From Vibrio palustris (GTDB lineage Bacteria > Pseudomonadota > Gammaproteobacteria > Enterobacterales > Vibrionaceae), in contig NZ_AP024887.1 of the NCBI RefSeq assembly GCF_024346995.1, positions 1,798,001 through 1,862,000 of the forward strand: DNA of 64,000 nucleotides, read 5' to 3'. The notes beneath the pieces are model-generated. The model saw only the letters and a list, made by a program, of their open reading frames with translations. It was not told where the DNA came from and ran no database searches. The position numbers and the translations under genes were made by a program. Below are positions 19,801 through 28,736 of this stretch, piece after piece. Position 1 is the first letter of the stretch, and every line of letters begins with the position of its first letter.

Positions 19801-21108
19801 ATGCAACAAAGTTCGACACTAGGCACTGACGCAGCCAGTCTTGAAGCTCAAATCAAAAACAGTATTCAAGTTTTGCTGAATACGCCTAGCATTCCTGAGC
19901 GTATACGGCGTGATTTACAACAAGTGGCTAATATTACCTCAGCAGGAACTCAAGGCGAATGGCCGATAGAAAAAGTGCAACGTCTACTGCACCTTTACGA
20001 TATTACAATCAAAATCCTTCGTACCAATCACAGCAATATTTCCCAAGCTCCCGATGGCGACAAGGCCAGTAATGAACAAATCGCACGGTTAAATAATGCC
20101 TTGCAAAACATGATTACTGAACTTGATTTTGATGGTGAATATGGCGAACAACTCATGGATATACGTACCAAACTTTTGCTCGGGGTACGTGGCGATGACT
20201 TAGTAGAACTGACTTTAGACGTGCTTAAGCTCGTGGCACTAGGTACAGAGCAAGAGCGAGAAATGTCTCAGCAATTCTTAGAGCAGTCGCATGATTTCAT
20301 TAGTCGAATTAGTATCAACACTGAACAAATTAGTGATAAATCACGGGATCATTTTATACAGCGCCAAGAGATGAATCGCCGCTTTAATTCGCTGGTTAAA
20401 GATAAATATCGCGACCTTGCAGACGAGCCAGATACGACCAAACTGCGCGAGCAAGTCGCCACTATGATGCACGATCTCAAACAGCTTTCCGACCGTTACC
20501 AAGCAGCAGAACAACGTGAAAAAGTACTCTTAGAGCAAGTTTCTTATGCGAAACGTCAAATTGATAACCTGAATGATTCGACAAAAGAGCATCGTCGCCG
20601 CATTGATGAACAAAATGAGCGATTACGCCGTGACCCATTAACCAAAATATATAACCGCACCGCGTTTATCGAGCAACTTGAGTCTGAATATCGTCACTGG
20701 ATACGTAACCAACACCCTCTGCGCATTGCTTTGTTTGATATTGATAATTTTAGCTACGTCAATAATAACTTCGGCTATACCGCTGGTGACAAAGCACTCA
20801 AAATTATTTCTCGTGCGATTAATCGCGATATAAAGTGCAGCGATATTTTTGCACGTTTTAGTGGTGAAGAATTTATTTTGTTACTGCCTACTCGTAGTGA
20901 TAAACAGGCCAAAGAACTGATCGAAGCGATACAAGCGCGTGTCGCGACCCTGCCCTTTAAATTTCGCAATCATAACTTAAAAATTACGTTAAGTGTCGCA
21001 AGTAAAGCCTTTAGCCAAGGCGATACGCCGGAAGGGATTTTAGAAGAACTCAGTAATCAGCTCATTACACAACATACTGTCACGCCAAGCCAACTGGTTT
21101 GGTTATAA
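19801..21108 (+). CDS. Cytoplasmic GGDEF protein with degenerate SGEEF site (CdgG-like)
   Basis: 435 residues, no signal peptide or membrane helix. An N-terminal helical region and a coiled-coil (about 230-280) precede a GGDEF domain from about 280. The signature reads SGEEF at residues 354-358. The inhibitory RxxD site is KCSD, and the substrate-binding stretch reads DIDNFSYVNNNFGYTAGD, where active cyclases have FKxxND and GH. These losses suggest weak or no cyclase activity. Position after queF matches the Vibrio cholerae degenerate GGDEF protein CdgG; that equivalence is inference. I choose ATG 19801 because GGAG at 19788-19791 precedes it; longer starts exist at 19786 and 19738. Confidence 0.75.
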   Translation: MQQSSTLGTDAASLEAQIKNSIQVLLNTPSIPERIRRDLQQVANITSAGTQGEWPIEKVQRLLHLYDITIKILRTNHSNISQAPDGDKASNEQIARLNNALQNMITELDFDGEYGEQLMDIRTKLLLGVRGDDLVELTLDVLKLVALGTEQEREMSQQFLEQSHDFISRISINTEQISDKSRDHFIQRQEMNRRFNSLVKDKYRDLADEPDTTKLREQVATMMHDLKQLSDRYQAAEQREKVLLEQVSYAKRQIDNLNDSTKEHRRRIDEQNERLRRDPLTKIYNRTAFIEQLESEYRHWIRNQHPLRIALFDIDNFSYVNNNFGYTAGDKALKIISRAINRDIKCSDIFARFSGEEFILLLPTRSDKQAKELIEAIQARVATLPFKFRNHNLKITLSVASKAFSQGDTPEGILEELSNQLITQHTVTPSQLVWL

Positions 21109-21121
21109 CCTCATTACTGGT

Positions 21122-21230
21122 CAAAAAAACAGCAAGCCATTACTAAAAGTGTGCTTGCTGTCACACCTCTGTGTCATACTCATTCTCCTTAATCAAAAAT
21201 GCACACTAGATTGTTATAAGCAAATTATAT
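21122..21230 (-). ncRNA. Candidate minus-strand small RNA or micro-gene upstream of ppnN
   Basis: Read leftward this unit has an extended -10 (TGATATAAT; TATAAT at 21229-21224). It also has a predicted start near 21217, an AAGGAG ribosome site, and an ATG seven bases later opening an 18-codon frame (MTQRCDSKHTFSNGLLFF). An intrinsic terminator follows: ACAGCAAGC / GCTTGCTGT stem with a T7 tail. The stop codon falls at the end of the T run. The transcript would be about 95 nt and antisense to the ppnN leader region. No named RNA is recognised. Confidence 0.4.
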
Positions 21231-21321
21231 CAATAAGTTATTAGCCACCAGTGTGCGAACGCATTATGCACTCTCAGCGTTAACATTCGGTGGTTTTTTG
21301 TCCTTTTATAGGGAGAGCAGA

Positions 21322-22680
21322 ATGATCACACAAGTCAGCCCAGCGGGCAGTATGGATCTATTATCACAATTGGAAGTCGAACAACTACAAAATACGGCTT
21401 CAAGTGAACTGTACCAGCTGTATAGAAATTGTAGCCTTGCTGTCTTAAACTCAGGGAGCCATACCGACAATTCGAAAGAATTACTCGATAAATATCTGCC
21501 ATTTGATATCAATGTGAAACGTCGTGAGCGAGGGATTAAACTTGAATTGATCAATCCTCCCGAACATGCGTTTGTCGATGGCCAAATCATTAAAGGTATT
21601 CAAGAACACTTATTTTCTGTCTTGCGTGATATTGTCTACGTCAATATTCATATGGAAAATAGTACGAGCAAGCACTCAAATGATCCGACGCATATCACTA
21701 ACTTAGTGTTTGCTATTTTACGTAATGCCAAAGGATTGATCCCCGGCATCACACCGAACCTGATTGTCTGTTGGGGTGGGCACTCTATTAACGCCATTGA
21801 ATACCAATATACCCGTGAAGTCGGTAATGAGCTTGGGCTGCGTGAGCTCAACGTCTGTACCGGATGTGGCCCTGGAGCCATGGAAGGGCCAATGAAAGGC
21901 GCAGCGATTGGTCATGCGAAGCAACGCTATCATCAACAACGTTATTTAGGCCTAACCGAGCCGTCCATCATCGCTGCTGAGCCACCAAATCCAATCGTCA
22001 ATGAACTCATTATCATGCCTGATATTGAAAAACGTTTGGAAGGGTTTGTACGCATGGGTCATGGCATTATTATTTTCCCGGGAGGGGCCGGCACCGCAGA
22101 GGAGCTACTGTACATCCTTGGTATTATGATGCACCCAGATAATAAACAACAACCCTTGCCTATTGTTCTTACTGGTCCAAAAGAGAGTGCCGCCTACTTT
22201 GAGTCCATCGACCAATTCATTGGTGATACCTTGGGTGAAGAAGCGCAGAGTCTCTATCAAATCGTGATTGATGATCCCGCAGAAGCTGCACGCATCATGA
22301 ATAAAGCGATGCCACTGGTACGTCAGCACCGTAAAGACATGGAAGATGCTTATAGCTTTAACTGGTCATTAAAAATCGAACCCGATTTTCAAATGCCCTT
22401 TGAGCCAACCCATGCCAATATGGCAGATTTGGATCTACACCTAGACCAACCTAAGCAAAAACTCGCCGCAAACCTACGTCGGGCATTTTCAGGGATTGTT
22501 GCAGGAAATGTTAAAGCCGAAGGGCTTAAGGAAATTGAAGCTCATGGCCCGTTCGAAATCCATGGTGATTCCGAGCTCATGGCCAAGATGGACGTTCTAC
22601 TGCAGGCTTTTGTCGCACAAGATCGTATGAAGCTACCTGGGGGATCCGCTTATGAGCCTTGCTACAAAATTGTCCAATAA
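21322..22680 (+). CDS. ppnN: Nucleotide 5'-monophosphate nucleosidase PpnN
   Basis: PpnN (YgdH) hydrolyses purine and pyrimidine nucleoside monophosphates to base plus ribose 5-phosphate, and in E. coli is activated by (p)ppGpp. The 452-residue protein carries the LOG-family motifs [12 protein letters not shown] and [12 protein letters not shown], and the conserved start [13 protein letters not shown] start at ATG 21322 with GGGAG at 21311-21315; the frame extends back to 21253 without a ribosome site. The C-terminal HRMKLPG-type end ([16 protein letters not shown]) is typical. Confidence 0.94.
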   Translation: MITQVSPAGSMDLLSQLEVEQLQNTASSELYQLYRNCSLAVLNSGSHTDNSKELLDKYLPFDINVKRRERGIKLELINPPEHAFVDGQIIKGIQEHLFSVLRDIVYVNIHMENSTSKHSNDPTHITNLVFAILRNAKGLIPGITPNLIVCWGGHSINAIEYQYTREVGNELGLRELNVCTGCGPGAMEGPMKGAAIGHAKQRYHQQRYLGLTEPSIIAAEPPNPIVNELIIMPDIEKRLEGFVRMGHGIIIFPGGAGTAEELLYILGIMMHPDNKQQPLPIVLTGPKESAAYFESIDQFIGDTLGEEAQSLYQIVIDDPAEAARIMNKAMPLVRQHRKDMEDAYSFNWSLKIEPDFQMPFEPTHANMADLDLHLDQPKQKLAANLRRAFSGIVAGNVKAEGLKEIEAHGPFEIHGDSELMAKMDVLLQAFVAQDRMKLPGGSAYEPCYKIVQ

Positions 22681-22727
22681 AGAAGCTCTAAGCAAGCGCT
22701 AGTAGTAATCTTAAGTCAGATCATTAG

Positions 22728-22754
22728 AATAGAGGCTATCAGCCTCTATTTTTT
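22728..22754 (+). terminator. Terminator between ppnN and xni
   Basis: Stem AATAGAGGCT / AGCCTCTATT with a 3-base loop and T6. xni starts 8 bases after it. Confidence 0.85.
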
Positions 22755-22762
22755 GTATTTCT

Positions 22763-23539
22763 ATGTCACTGCATCTGGTCATCATTGACGCTTTAAACCT
22801 TATTCGTCGCAATCACTCAGTTCAACCGGATCCGAGTGATATTGCGCGAACTATCGACACTACCTGCCGCACCCTGTCTCGCATTATTGACGAGTCGCAA
22901 CCGACTCACATTATCGCCGTATTTGATCACTACCTACAAGATAGAGGTTGGCGTGCAGAGTTATTGCCCAACTATAAAGCGAACCGTAAGCCGATGCCCG
23001 AGCCGTTACAACAAGGTTTAGAACCGATTCAAGATGCGTGGTGGGATCTCGGCATCGATTCCTTACTCTCTAGTGGTGACGAGGCGGATGATTTAGTCGC
23101 AACATTAGCGCGTAAGGTATCTGAGCATGGTCAAAAAGTAACGATTATCTCAACCGACAAAGGCTATTGCCAATTGTTATCGCCTACACTGCAAATTCGT
23201 GATTATTTTCAGCATCGTTGGCTAGATGCGCCGTTTATTAAACAAGAATTTGGCGTGCGTCCAGAACAGCTTGCTGACTATTGGGGATTAACAGGCATTA
23301 GTTCTAGCCAAGTACCAGGTGTACCTGGCTTAGGTCCGAAAGCGGCGAAAGACATATTAAATGAATTCAACGATATTGAAGAAGCCTATCACAGTGACAC
23401 TCTGCTAGCGAAATACCGCAAAAAATTAGATGAACATATTGAAATGGCAAGAATCTGTAAACAAGTGGCGATGCTAAAAACCGACATAGAACTCGGTTTT
23501 AATCTACAGGATATTCGCTACCAAGCTGCCAAAGCCTAG
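22763..23539 (+). CDS. xni: Flap endonuclease Xni (ExoIX)
   Basis: A paralogue of the polymerase I 5'-nuclease domain that binds and cleaves flapped DNA. The 258-residue protein has the PIN/FEN-like core: LVIIDALNLIRR at the start, AVFDHYLQDRGWR, GDEADDLVATLAR, TDKGYCQLL, and the helix-hairpin-helix VPGVPGLGPKAAKDIL. It lacks a polymerase part. The flanking rlmM/ygdD/ppnN neighbourhood matches other gammaproteobacteria. An intrinsic terminator lies directly upstream, so xni must have little read-through or its own promoter within that hairpin region. Confidence 0.93.
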   Translation: MSLHLVIIDALNLIRRNHSVQPDPSDIARTIDTTCRTLSRIIDESQPTHIIAVFDHYLQDRGWRAELLPNYKANRKPMPEPLQQGLEPIQDAWWDLGIDSLLSSGDEADDLVATLARKVSEHGQKVTIISTDKGYCQLLSPTLQIRDYFQHRWLDAPFIKQEFGVRPEQLADYWGLTGISSSQVPGVPGLGPKAAKDILNEFNDIEEAYHSDTLLAKYRKKLDEHIEMARICKQVAMLKTDIELGFNLQDIRYQAAKA

Positions 23540-23580
23540 CGGTGAGTTTCATTCTATCACTTGAAATGAGTCGTACTTGA

Positions 23581-23614
23581 CAGTAAAACGCCTGCATTAG
23601 CAGGCGTTTTACTG
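23581..23614. terminator. Bidirectional hairpin between xni and rlmM
   Basis: A perfect 15-bp inverted repeat, CAGTAAAACGCCTGC / GCAGGCGTTTTACTG, with loop ATTA. T residues are inside the stem on each strand. It separates convergent genes. Confidence 0.8.
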
Positions 23615-23666
23615 TTTCAACTCGGCTTATTTAGCACGGGTTAAGTATTCACCATAAGTGATGTAC

Positions 23667-24758
23667 TTACCAAGGCGAAATAGTTTTCAGCACTTGCACA
23701 TGGACCGTAATTTCTTCACGGTCATGATATAAGTGTTTAGCTTGTAGTCGAAATTTCACATCATGCTGCTGTAAGAAAACTTTCAGGTTTTCGATGTCGT
23801 CTAGCACTTCATCATAACGGCCTTTCATTGGCAATTTTAGATTGAACAATGCTTCTTTTGCCCAGCCATGAATTAACCACTCACCCATTAATTGCGCGAC
23901 GCGTGATGGTTTTTCAATCATATCGCACACTAACCACGTCACATTTTTTCGCGGTGGCTCAAATTTAAACCCATCAACCATATGGTGTTGTACTTGCCCC
24001 GTGTCCATCAAGCTTTCAGCCATCATGCCATTATCAATCGCATGCACGAACATCGAACGCTTCACCAATTGATACGTCCAACCACCAGGACAGGCACCTA
24101 AATCAACCGCCCACATGCCTGAGGATAAGCGCTCATCCCACTCAGCACGCGGAATAAATACATGAAACGCTTCCTCTAACTTTAAGGTTGAACGACTTGG
24201 CGCATCAGCAGGAAACTTAAGGCGAGGGATCCCCATATAAAAATGAGAATTGTTATTTGGATACGAATATCCCGCATAGCAATGTCCCGGCGCGACAAAA
24301 CACACATGCAATACAGGCTTTTTGCTGTGTTCTTTTGCTAGCAATAGACCTTTACCACGCATCGCTTGGCGCAATGGTACCGTAAATTTACGACAGAACT
24401 TTAGCAGTTCTTTCGCTTCATTGGTGTCCGGTGTTTCCACGCGTAGTTCACCACACGTTGGCCAGTCTTCTTGCTCAGACAGTGCCATCAATAAAGGAGA
24501 AATACGATCATCTTGTGGCAAGTCGGTGCATTCCGCGGCCACAGCAAACATTTGACGAGAAAAAATCAATGTTTGGAAATCAATACCTTTTAATAATGCT
24601 TCTGCGTCGCCGTCTTGAAAGCATTCAAATAACACAAAACCAGTGTTGGTTTTTAGGCGCGGAAAGCCAAAAACTTCCAACTGAGTGGCTTTATCCTGTA
24701 TTTCACCGGCACACTCTTTCTCAAATCCAGAGCGGCAATACAGCATGATCTGTTTCAC
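23667..24758 (-). CDS. rlmM: 23S rRNA C2498 ribose 2'-O-methyltransferase RlmM
   Basis: SAM-dependent enzyme that methylates the ribose of C2498 in 23S rRNA before 50S assembly. The 363-residue protein has an N-terminal THUMP-like part and a Rossmann domain with [18 protein letters not shown] (SAM site) and [23 protein letters not shown], both near-identical to E. coli. The start overlaps ygdD by 4 bases. It is the last gene of the gcvA-hydrolase-ygdD-rlmM run. Confidence 0.96.
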   Translation of the reverse strand: MKQIMLYCRSGFEKECAGEIQDKATQLEVFGFPRLKTNTGFVLFECFQDGDAEALLKGIDFQTLIFSRQMFAVAAECTDLPQDDRISPLLMALSEQEDWPTCGELRVETPDTNEAKELLKFCRKFTVPLRQAMRGKGLLLAKEHSKKPVLHVCFVAPGHCYAGYSYPNNNSHFYMGIPRLKFPADAPSRSTLKLEEAFHVFIPRAEWDERLSSGMWAVDLGACPGGWTYQLVKRSMFVHAIDNGMMAESLMDTGQVQHHMVDGFKFEPPRKNVTWLVCDMIEKPSRVAQLMGEWLIHGWAKEALFNLKLPMKGRYDEVLDDIENLKVFLQQHDVKFRLQAKHLYHDREEITVHVQVLKTISPW

Positions 24759-25156
24759 GACGTTACCTCATTTAATTTCAAAGCAGCCAATACAAAGAAA
24801 ATCCATCCCACAATAAAGAATACTCCTCCTAAAGGAGTTATGGGACCGAACCATTTCACGCTAGTTAAAGCCAACGCATACAGACTGCCGCTAAAGCAAA
24901 AGATGCCGATGATAAAGCAAATTGCCGCTCGGCAAAAATACTTTCGTGAATTAACTGTATTTATCGGTAAGGCGAGTAATACTCCACACACTAACAAAGC
25001 CGCTGAATGAATAAATTGATAATGAACCCCGGTTTGAAAAACCTCGACCATCTGGGCAGAAATCAGTTTTTTCAATCCATGCGCCGCGAAGGCCCCAATA
25101 CACACTCCAAGACCAGATAACGCTCCACCAATAGTAAGTAAGTGCTTAGTATTCAT
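24755..25156 (-). CDS. ygdD: DUF423 membrane protein YgdD
   Basis: 133-residue protein with four hydrophobic helices and the DUF423 start [20 protein letters not shown]. Function is unknown. It overlaps the upstream hydrolase gene by 11 bases and rlmM by 4, so it is firmly in the operon. The gcvA-ygdD-rlmM order is kept from E. coli. Confidence 0.9.
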   Translation of the reverse strand: MNTKHLLTIGGALSGLGVCIGAFAAHGLKKLISAQMVEVFQTGVHYQFIHSAALLVCGVLLALPINTVNSRKYFCRAAICFIIGIFCFSGSLYALALTSVKWFGPITPLGGVFFIVGWIFFVLAALKLNEVTS

Positions 25157-25772
25157 TATAAACCTCGCGAATAAATAGGCTCAATGCGTCAACAACCTGT
25201 TTAATATTTCCTTCCTCTGTATAGCCAGAGCGTTTACGCGGCTTAAAGCCATGGTCACCATCGGGGATAAATTGGTAACGAACATGAGGACTGAAAATAA
25301 AATCGGCAAACTCTTCTTGTTTGCCAAACGTATCGCGCTCCCCCTGCAAGATCAAACACGGCTTAGCCACTGTTGCAAGGTGATCGCCTTTAAATTTTTC
25401 AGGTTTGCCCGGCGGGTGAAATGGGAAACCAAGGCAAGCAATACCGGCGACTTGCTCATGTTCACCAAGCCATGACGCCATACGCCCCCCCATCGACTTA
25501 CCACCGATCACCACCGGTCCAGAACATTGGGTTTCAATAATATCGGTAAATGCATCTAGCAACTTAGGCGCACGATCCGGCGGACGTTTCGTCCCCTCTT
25601 CCATTCGTCTAACCATATAAGGAAAGTTAAAGCGCAACACGCGAATACCTTGCTGTGCTAATCCCTTCGATACATTTTGCATAAACTCATGATCCATGCC
25701 TGCTCCCGCGCCATGGGCAAACACAAATATTGGACCAGTTTCAGGGCCATCCCACTGCAATTGATTACTCAT
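25146..25772 (-). CDS. Alpha/beta hydrolase, Tex30/KANL3-like family
   Basis: 208-residue cytoplasmic hydrolase with no signal peptide. It has an oxyanion segment FAHGAGAGMDHEFM and a nucleophile elbow GGKSMGGRMAS (Ser in GKSMGG, about residue 94). The acid is probably Asp in QGERDTFG and the base His in DGDHGFKPRK. The substrate cannot be told from sequence. It is inserted between gcvA and ygdD, overlapping both, which differs from the E. coli arrangement. Confidence 0.82.
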   Translation of the reverse strand: MSNQLQWDGPETGPIFVFAHGAGAGMDHEFMQNVSKGLAQQGIRVLRFNFPYMVRRMEEGTKRPPDRAPKLLDAFTDIIETQCSGPVVIGGKSMGGRMASWLGEHEQVAGIACLGFPFHPPGKPEKFKGDHLATVAKPCLILQGERDTFGKQEEFADFIFSPHVRYQFIPDGDHGFKPRKRSGYTEEGNIKQVVDALSLFIREVYNEY

Positions 25773-26673
25773 CTAATACTTCCTCTTGTTCGCGTCGAGC
25801 CGTACGAATCATCCAATCTCTGAAGGTCGCAATACGTCCCATATCCGCTTGCTTTTCATCACAAACCACATAAAAAGCATTTGGCGTCATGACCACTTCA
25901 TCAAAAGGTGCCACCAAGCGACCTGCTTCCATTTCTGGTTGGGCTAATACATTATTCCCCAAAGCAATGCCTTGTCCATGGATAGCCGCTTGCAACACCA
26001 TTGTCGTATGGCTAAAAATAGGGCCATGATTCACATTCACACCCTCGATACCATTTTGTTTGGCAAACTGTTTCCAATGCTGGCGCGAGGTATCATGCAA
26101 CAGCACATGTTGCGATAAATCATGCAATGTCGCCAGCGGCTTCTCTCCAAGTAACACATTCGGTGCACACAACGGAATCAAAAACTCTTGATACAGTAAA
26201 TCACATCGTAATTCAGGCCAATGACCTTTACCGTAGTAAATCGCCACATCAACATCATCGGTTAACGAGCCTTCCTCTAAATCAACCGCTTTAATACGTA
26301 CATCAATATCTGGCTCTTCTCGATTAAAATCCGCCAATCTTGGGACCAGCCATTGAATGGCAAAACTCGGCGGTAAACTTATTGTCAGCGCACCTTTTTC
26401 AGTGCGTTCCAATAGTTTATCTGTGGCCTCGCCAATTGAGGTGAAAATATCTTTGAGGTCAGAAAAGTAACCTTGCCCTTCTTCAGTCAATAATAGTGAC
26501 CGATTACGACGGCGGAATAGTTTTAAACCTAAAAACTCTTCTAGCGTTTTAATTTGGTGGCTCACAGCGGCTTGCGTCACAAACAACTCTTCCGCTGCAC
26601 GAGTAAAACTCAAATGGCGAGCGGCAGCTTCAAACACTTTTAATGAGTTTAACGGTGGTAAACGTCTTGCCAT
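25765..26673 (-). CDS. gcvA: LysR-type regulator GcvA
   Basis: GcvA activates the glycine cleavage operon and the divergently read gcvB RNA when glycine is plentiful. The 302-residue protein is nearly superimposable on E. coli GcvA: the HTH region SFTRAAEELFVTQAAVSHQIK, LGLKLFRRRNRSLLLTEEGQ and, in the effector domain, GPIFSHTTMVLQAAIHGQG. The GcvB gene starts 90 bases away on the other strand, the classical arrangement. It overlaps the hydrolase gene by 8 bases. Confidence 0.96.
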   Translation of the reverse strand: MARRLPPLNSLKVFEAAARHLSFTRAAEELFVTQAAVSHQIKTLEEFLGLKLFRRRNRSLLLTEEGQGYFSDLKDIFTSIGEATDKLLERTEKGALTISLPPSFAIQWLVPRLADFNREEPDIDVRIKAVDLEEGSLTDDVDVAIYYGKGHWPELRCDLLYQEFLIPLCAPNVLLGEKPLATLHDLSQHVLLHDTSRQHWKQFAKQNGIEGVNVNHGPIFSHTTMVLQAAIHGQGIALGNNVLAQPEMEAGRLVAPFDEVVMTPNAFYVVCDEKQADMGRIATFRDWMIRTARREQEEVLDE

Positions 26674-26729
26674 AGTTATTGCCTTATAAAGGATTAGTTT
26701 TTCTTATTCGAAACATTATAAATTGTTCA

Positions 26730-26758
26730 TTGCTAACCAGCCAGAGAAAAACTATATT
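26730..26758 (+). promoter_or_regulatory. Promoter of gcvB
   Basis: TTGCTA (26730-26735) and TATATT (26753-26758) with a 17-base spacer. The predicted start, about 26765, gives a 206-nt RNA. GcvA sites should lie between here and 26673. Confidence 0.7.
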
Positions 26759-26764
26759 GCCCCC

Positions 26765-26970
26765 CGTAGCAAAGACCTGAACGGCTTGGTTTTTTTGAAA
26801 TCAATTGGAATTTGTTACGATGTTGTGTTTGCAAACTCGTATTTTCTCGAGTTTAGGTAGTTTCTACCAACCTGTTCTGTGCAGTCATCCTCTGCACAAA
26901 GCATACTTCCTGTATTTATTTGACCTGTCTGTCAAATTTTGTGCACCGCCTCCTCAGGCGGTGTTTTTTT
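26765..26970 (+). ncRNA. gcvB: GcvB small regulatory RNA
   Basis: Hfq-dependent sRNA that represses amino-acid and peptide transporter mRNAs. Three things identify it. It lies divergent from gcvA. The G/U-rich R1 seed GATGTTGTGTTTGCAA is at about 26818-26833. The 3' part ACTTCCTGTA-TTTA-TTTGACCTGTCTGTC is nearly the E. coli sequence and includes the R3 region. The terminator CACCGCC-TCCTCA-GGCGGTG with T7 ends at 26970. The predicted length, about 206 nt, equals the E. coli RNA. An open frame that runs through it is a coincidence. Confidence 0.93.
26942..26970 (+). terminator. Terminator of gcvB
   Basis: Stem CACCGCC / GGCGGTG, loop TCCTCA, followed by T7. Confidence 0.93.
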
Positions 26971-27037
26971 ATCTAAAACATTCTGTGCCCTTTAAGGTCT
27001 ACGCGAATATTAGCTGTGCCTGCATAGAAATTCCCCA

Positions 27038-27072
27038 TAAAAAAAACGCTGCCGACTAAGTCAACAGCGCCT
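27038..27072 (-). terminator. Terminator of thiI
   Basis: On the minus strand CGCTG and CAGCG bracket an inner GAC / GTC helix, followed by T8. It lies about 30 bases after the thiI stop. Confidence 0.75.
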
Positions 27073-27101
27073 TACATAATCACGACTGAACCAGCAATCG
27101 A

Positions 27102-28550
27102 CTACGGACGATAAACTTTAACATTATCAAAACCTTGCTCTTTAAGATACAAGGCTTGTAAACGGCTCATGACACCTTGAGCACAGTAAAGTAGGTAAGT
27201 TTTTGACTGATCCAAATCACCAAATTTAGTCGATAACTTGTAGAACGGAATATGAGTAACTTCAACCCCTTCAATCTCTAAAGGCTGCTCGTCTTCTTCT
27301 TCCGTGCTGCGAATATCAAGCACCACCGCGGCATCTTGAACATCGGCTACCATTTCAACTTCAGGCACCGCTTCTTGTGATTCTTTCGCAATGTCACGAA
27401 TATCCATTTGACGCGCGTTGTAGACCACGTCATCAAGGATGCTGAAATCAAATTTTGCTTCTTCTGCTTCAATAATTCCTTTCACGGCTTTCACCGTTGG
27501 CTTACGAGAAATGACACCGCAATATTCAGGCATGGTTTTCGCAAAGTCTTCCGTACCGATTTGACGCGCGACATTAATAATATCTTGCTTGTCCCAAGTC
27601 ACCAATGGACGCAAAATTAACGTTTCTGTTACGTTATCAATTAAACGTAGGTTGGTTAGCGTCTGACTAGACACTTGCCCTAATGCTTCCCCAGTAACGA
27701 GCGCTTGGATGCCAAACTTATTTGCTACCATTGACGCGGCACGCATAAACATACGTTTTAATACTACGCCCATTTGCCCATCGTCTACTTTCTCTAAAAT
27801 TTCCGCCACAACAGGTTCGAAATCGATAGAGAGGAAACGCACTTTAGCGGATGAACCGTATTTGTTCCATAAGTAGTGAGCCACCTGTTTGACACCAATC
27901 TCGTGAGCAGGCCCACCTAGATTGAAGAAACAGTAATGCACTTTCGAACCACGTTTAATATGTAAGTAGCTAGAAACACCCGAGTCAAAACCACCTGAAA
28001 TCAAGCTCAGCACATCTTCCTGTGTGCCCATAGGAAAACCGCCTAACCCATTATGGCGCGCAATAACCTGATTTAATAGTTCATCACGAACTTCAATATT
28101 GATGGTCACATCCGGCTTTTTCAGCTGAACTTTGGCGCTTTCCACCGCTTGGTTCAACCCACCACCGACATAACGCTCAAGTTCAATAGAAGAAAAATCA
28201 TGTTTGCCACGGCGCTTAGCGCGAACCACAAACGTTTTATTCTCAATCGCGTCTTTATTCAGTTCTAATACATGTTCATAAATGTCATGCAGAGATTCAA
28301 ATTCTGTCTGTTTGACTTCTAAAACATGATTAATGCCAGGCGTATGGGTCAGAATTTCCAATACTTCGGAGTAATATTTATCGCTATCGGCAGCCACTTC
28401 AATATGATCACGACGATTAAATACGGCGACTGACTCAGTACGGCGTTTGACCATAATGCGAATATTACTCTCTAGAATCTTTGTGAAGCGTTTACGCACA
28501 GATTCGCTTTTGACATAAATTTCCGGATGAGGCTTAACAATAAATTTCAT
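27102..28550 (-). CDS. thiI: tRNA 4-thiouridine synthetase ThiI
   Basis: ThiI makes s4U8 in tRNA and feeds sulfur to thiamine thiazole synthesis. The 482 residues equal the E. coli protein. Order: N-terminal ferredoxin-like and THUMP domain (about 1-165), PP-loop adenylation domain with [12 protein letters not shown], and a C-terminal rhodanese domain. The persulfide cysteine is Cys456 in LYCAQGVMS. The presence of the rhodanese domain means it is the full dual-function form. A promoter (28681-28654) follows the pomB terminator. Confidence 0.96.
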   Translation of the reverse strand: MKFIVKPHPEIYVKSESVRKRFTKILESNIRIMVKRRTESVAVFNRRDHIEVAADSDKYYSEVLEILTHTPGINHVLEVKQTEFESLHDIYEHVLELNKDAIENKTFVVRAKRRGKHDFSSIELERYVGGGLNQAVESAKVQLKKPDVTINIEVRDELLNQVIARHNGLGGFPMGTQEDVLSLISGGFDSGVSSYLHIKRGSKVHYCFFNLGGPAHEIGVKQVAHYLWNKYGSSAKVRFLSIDFEPVVAEILEKVDDGQMGVVLKRMFMRAASMVANKFGIQALVTGEALGQVSSQTLTNLRLIDNVTETLILRPLVTWDKQDIINVARQIGTEDFAKTMPEYCGVISRKPTVKAVKGIIEAEEAKFDFSILDDVVYNARQMDIRDIAKESQEAVPEVEMVADVQDAAVVLDIRSTEEEDEQPLEIEGVEVTHIPFYKLSTKFGDLDQSKTYLLYCAQGVMSRLQALYLKEQGFDNVKVYRP

Positions 28551-28653
28551 AGGTGTGTATTCGCATTGTAAATTAGAGATTTGGTCTGCCGTTCGTAGTC
28601 ACTTTGCTTAAGAAAAGTGTGCCTACATTCAGCGCTACCGCTAAGGGTGCGGG

Positions 28654-28681
28654 ATTATACACGATATTGACCACTTGATAA
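28654..28681 (-). promoter_or_regulatory. Predicted promoter of thiI
   Basis: Minus strand TTATCA (28681-28676) and a perfect TATAAT (28659-28654), 16 bases apart. It lies just past the pomB terminator. Confidence 0.65.
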
Positions 28682-28690
28682 AAGGTTATA

Positions 28691-28720
28691 AAAAAAGCAG
28701 AACTGGCGTTCTGCTTTTTT
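28691..28720 (-). terminator. Terminator of pomAB
   Basis: Stem AAAAAAGCAGAAC / GTTCTGCTTTTTT with loop TGGC (plus strand), symmetric enough to work leftward. Confidence 0.9.
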
Positions 28721-28736
28721 ATTCTCAATCAGCTAG

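Noticed and set aside
26805..27059. 84-residue frame on the plus strand
   Set aside because: It lies on the GcvB RNA and its terminator, with no ribosome site.
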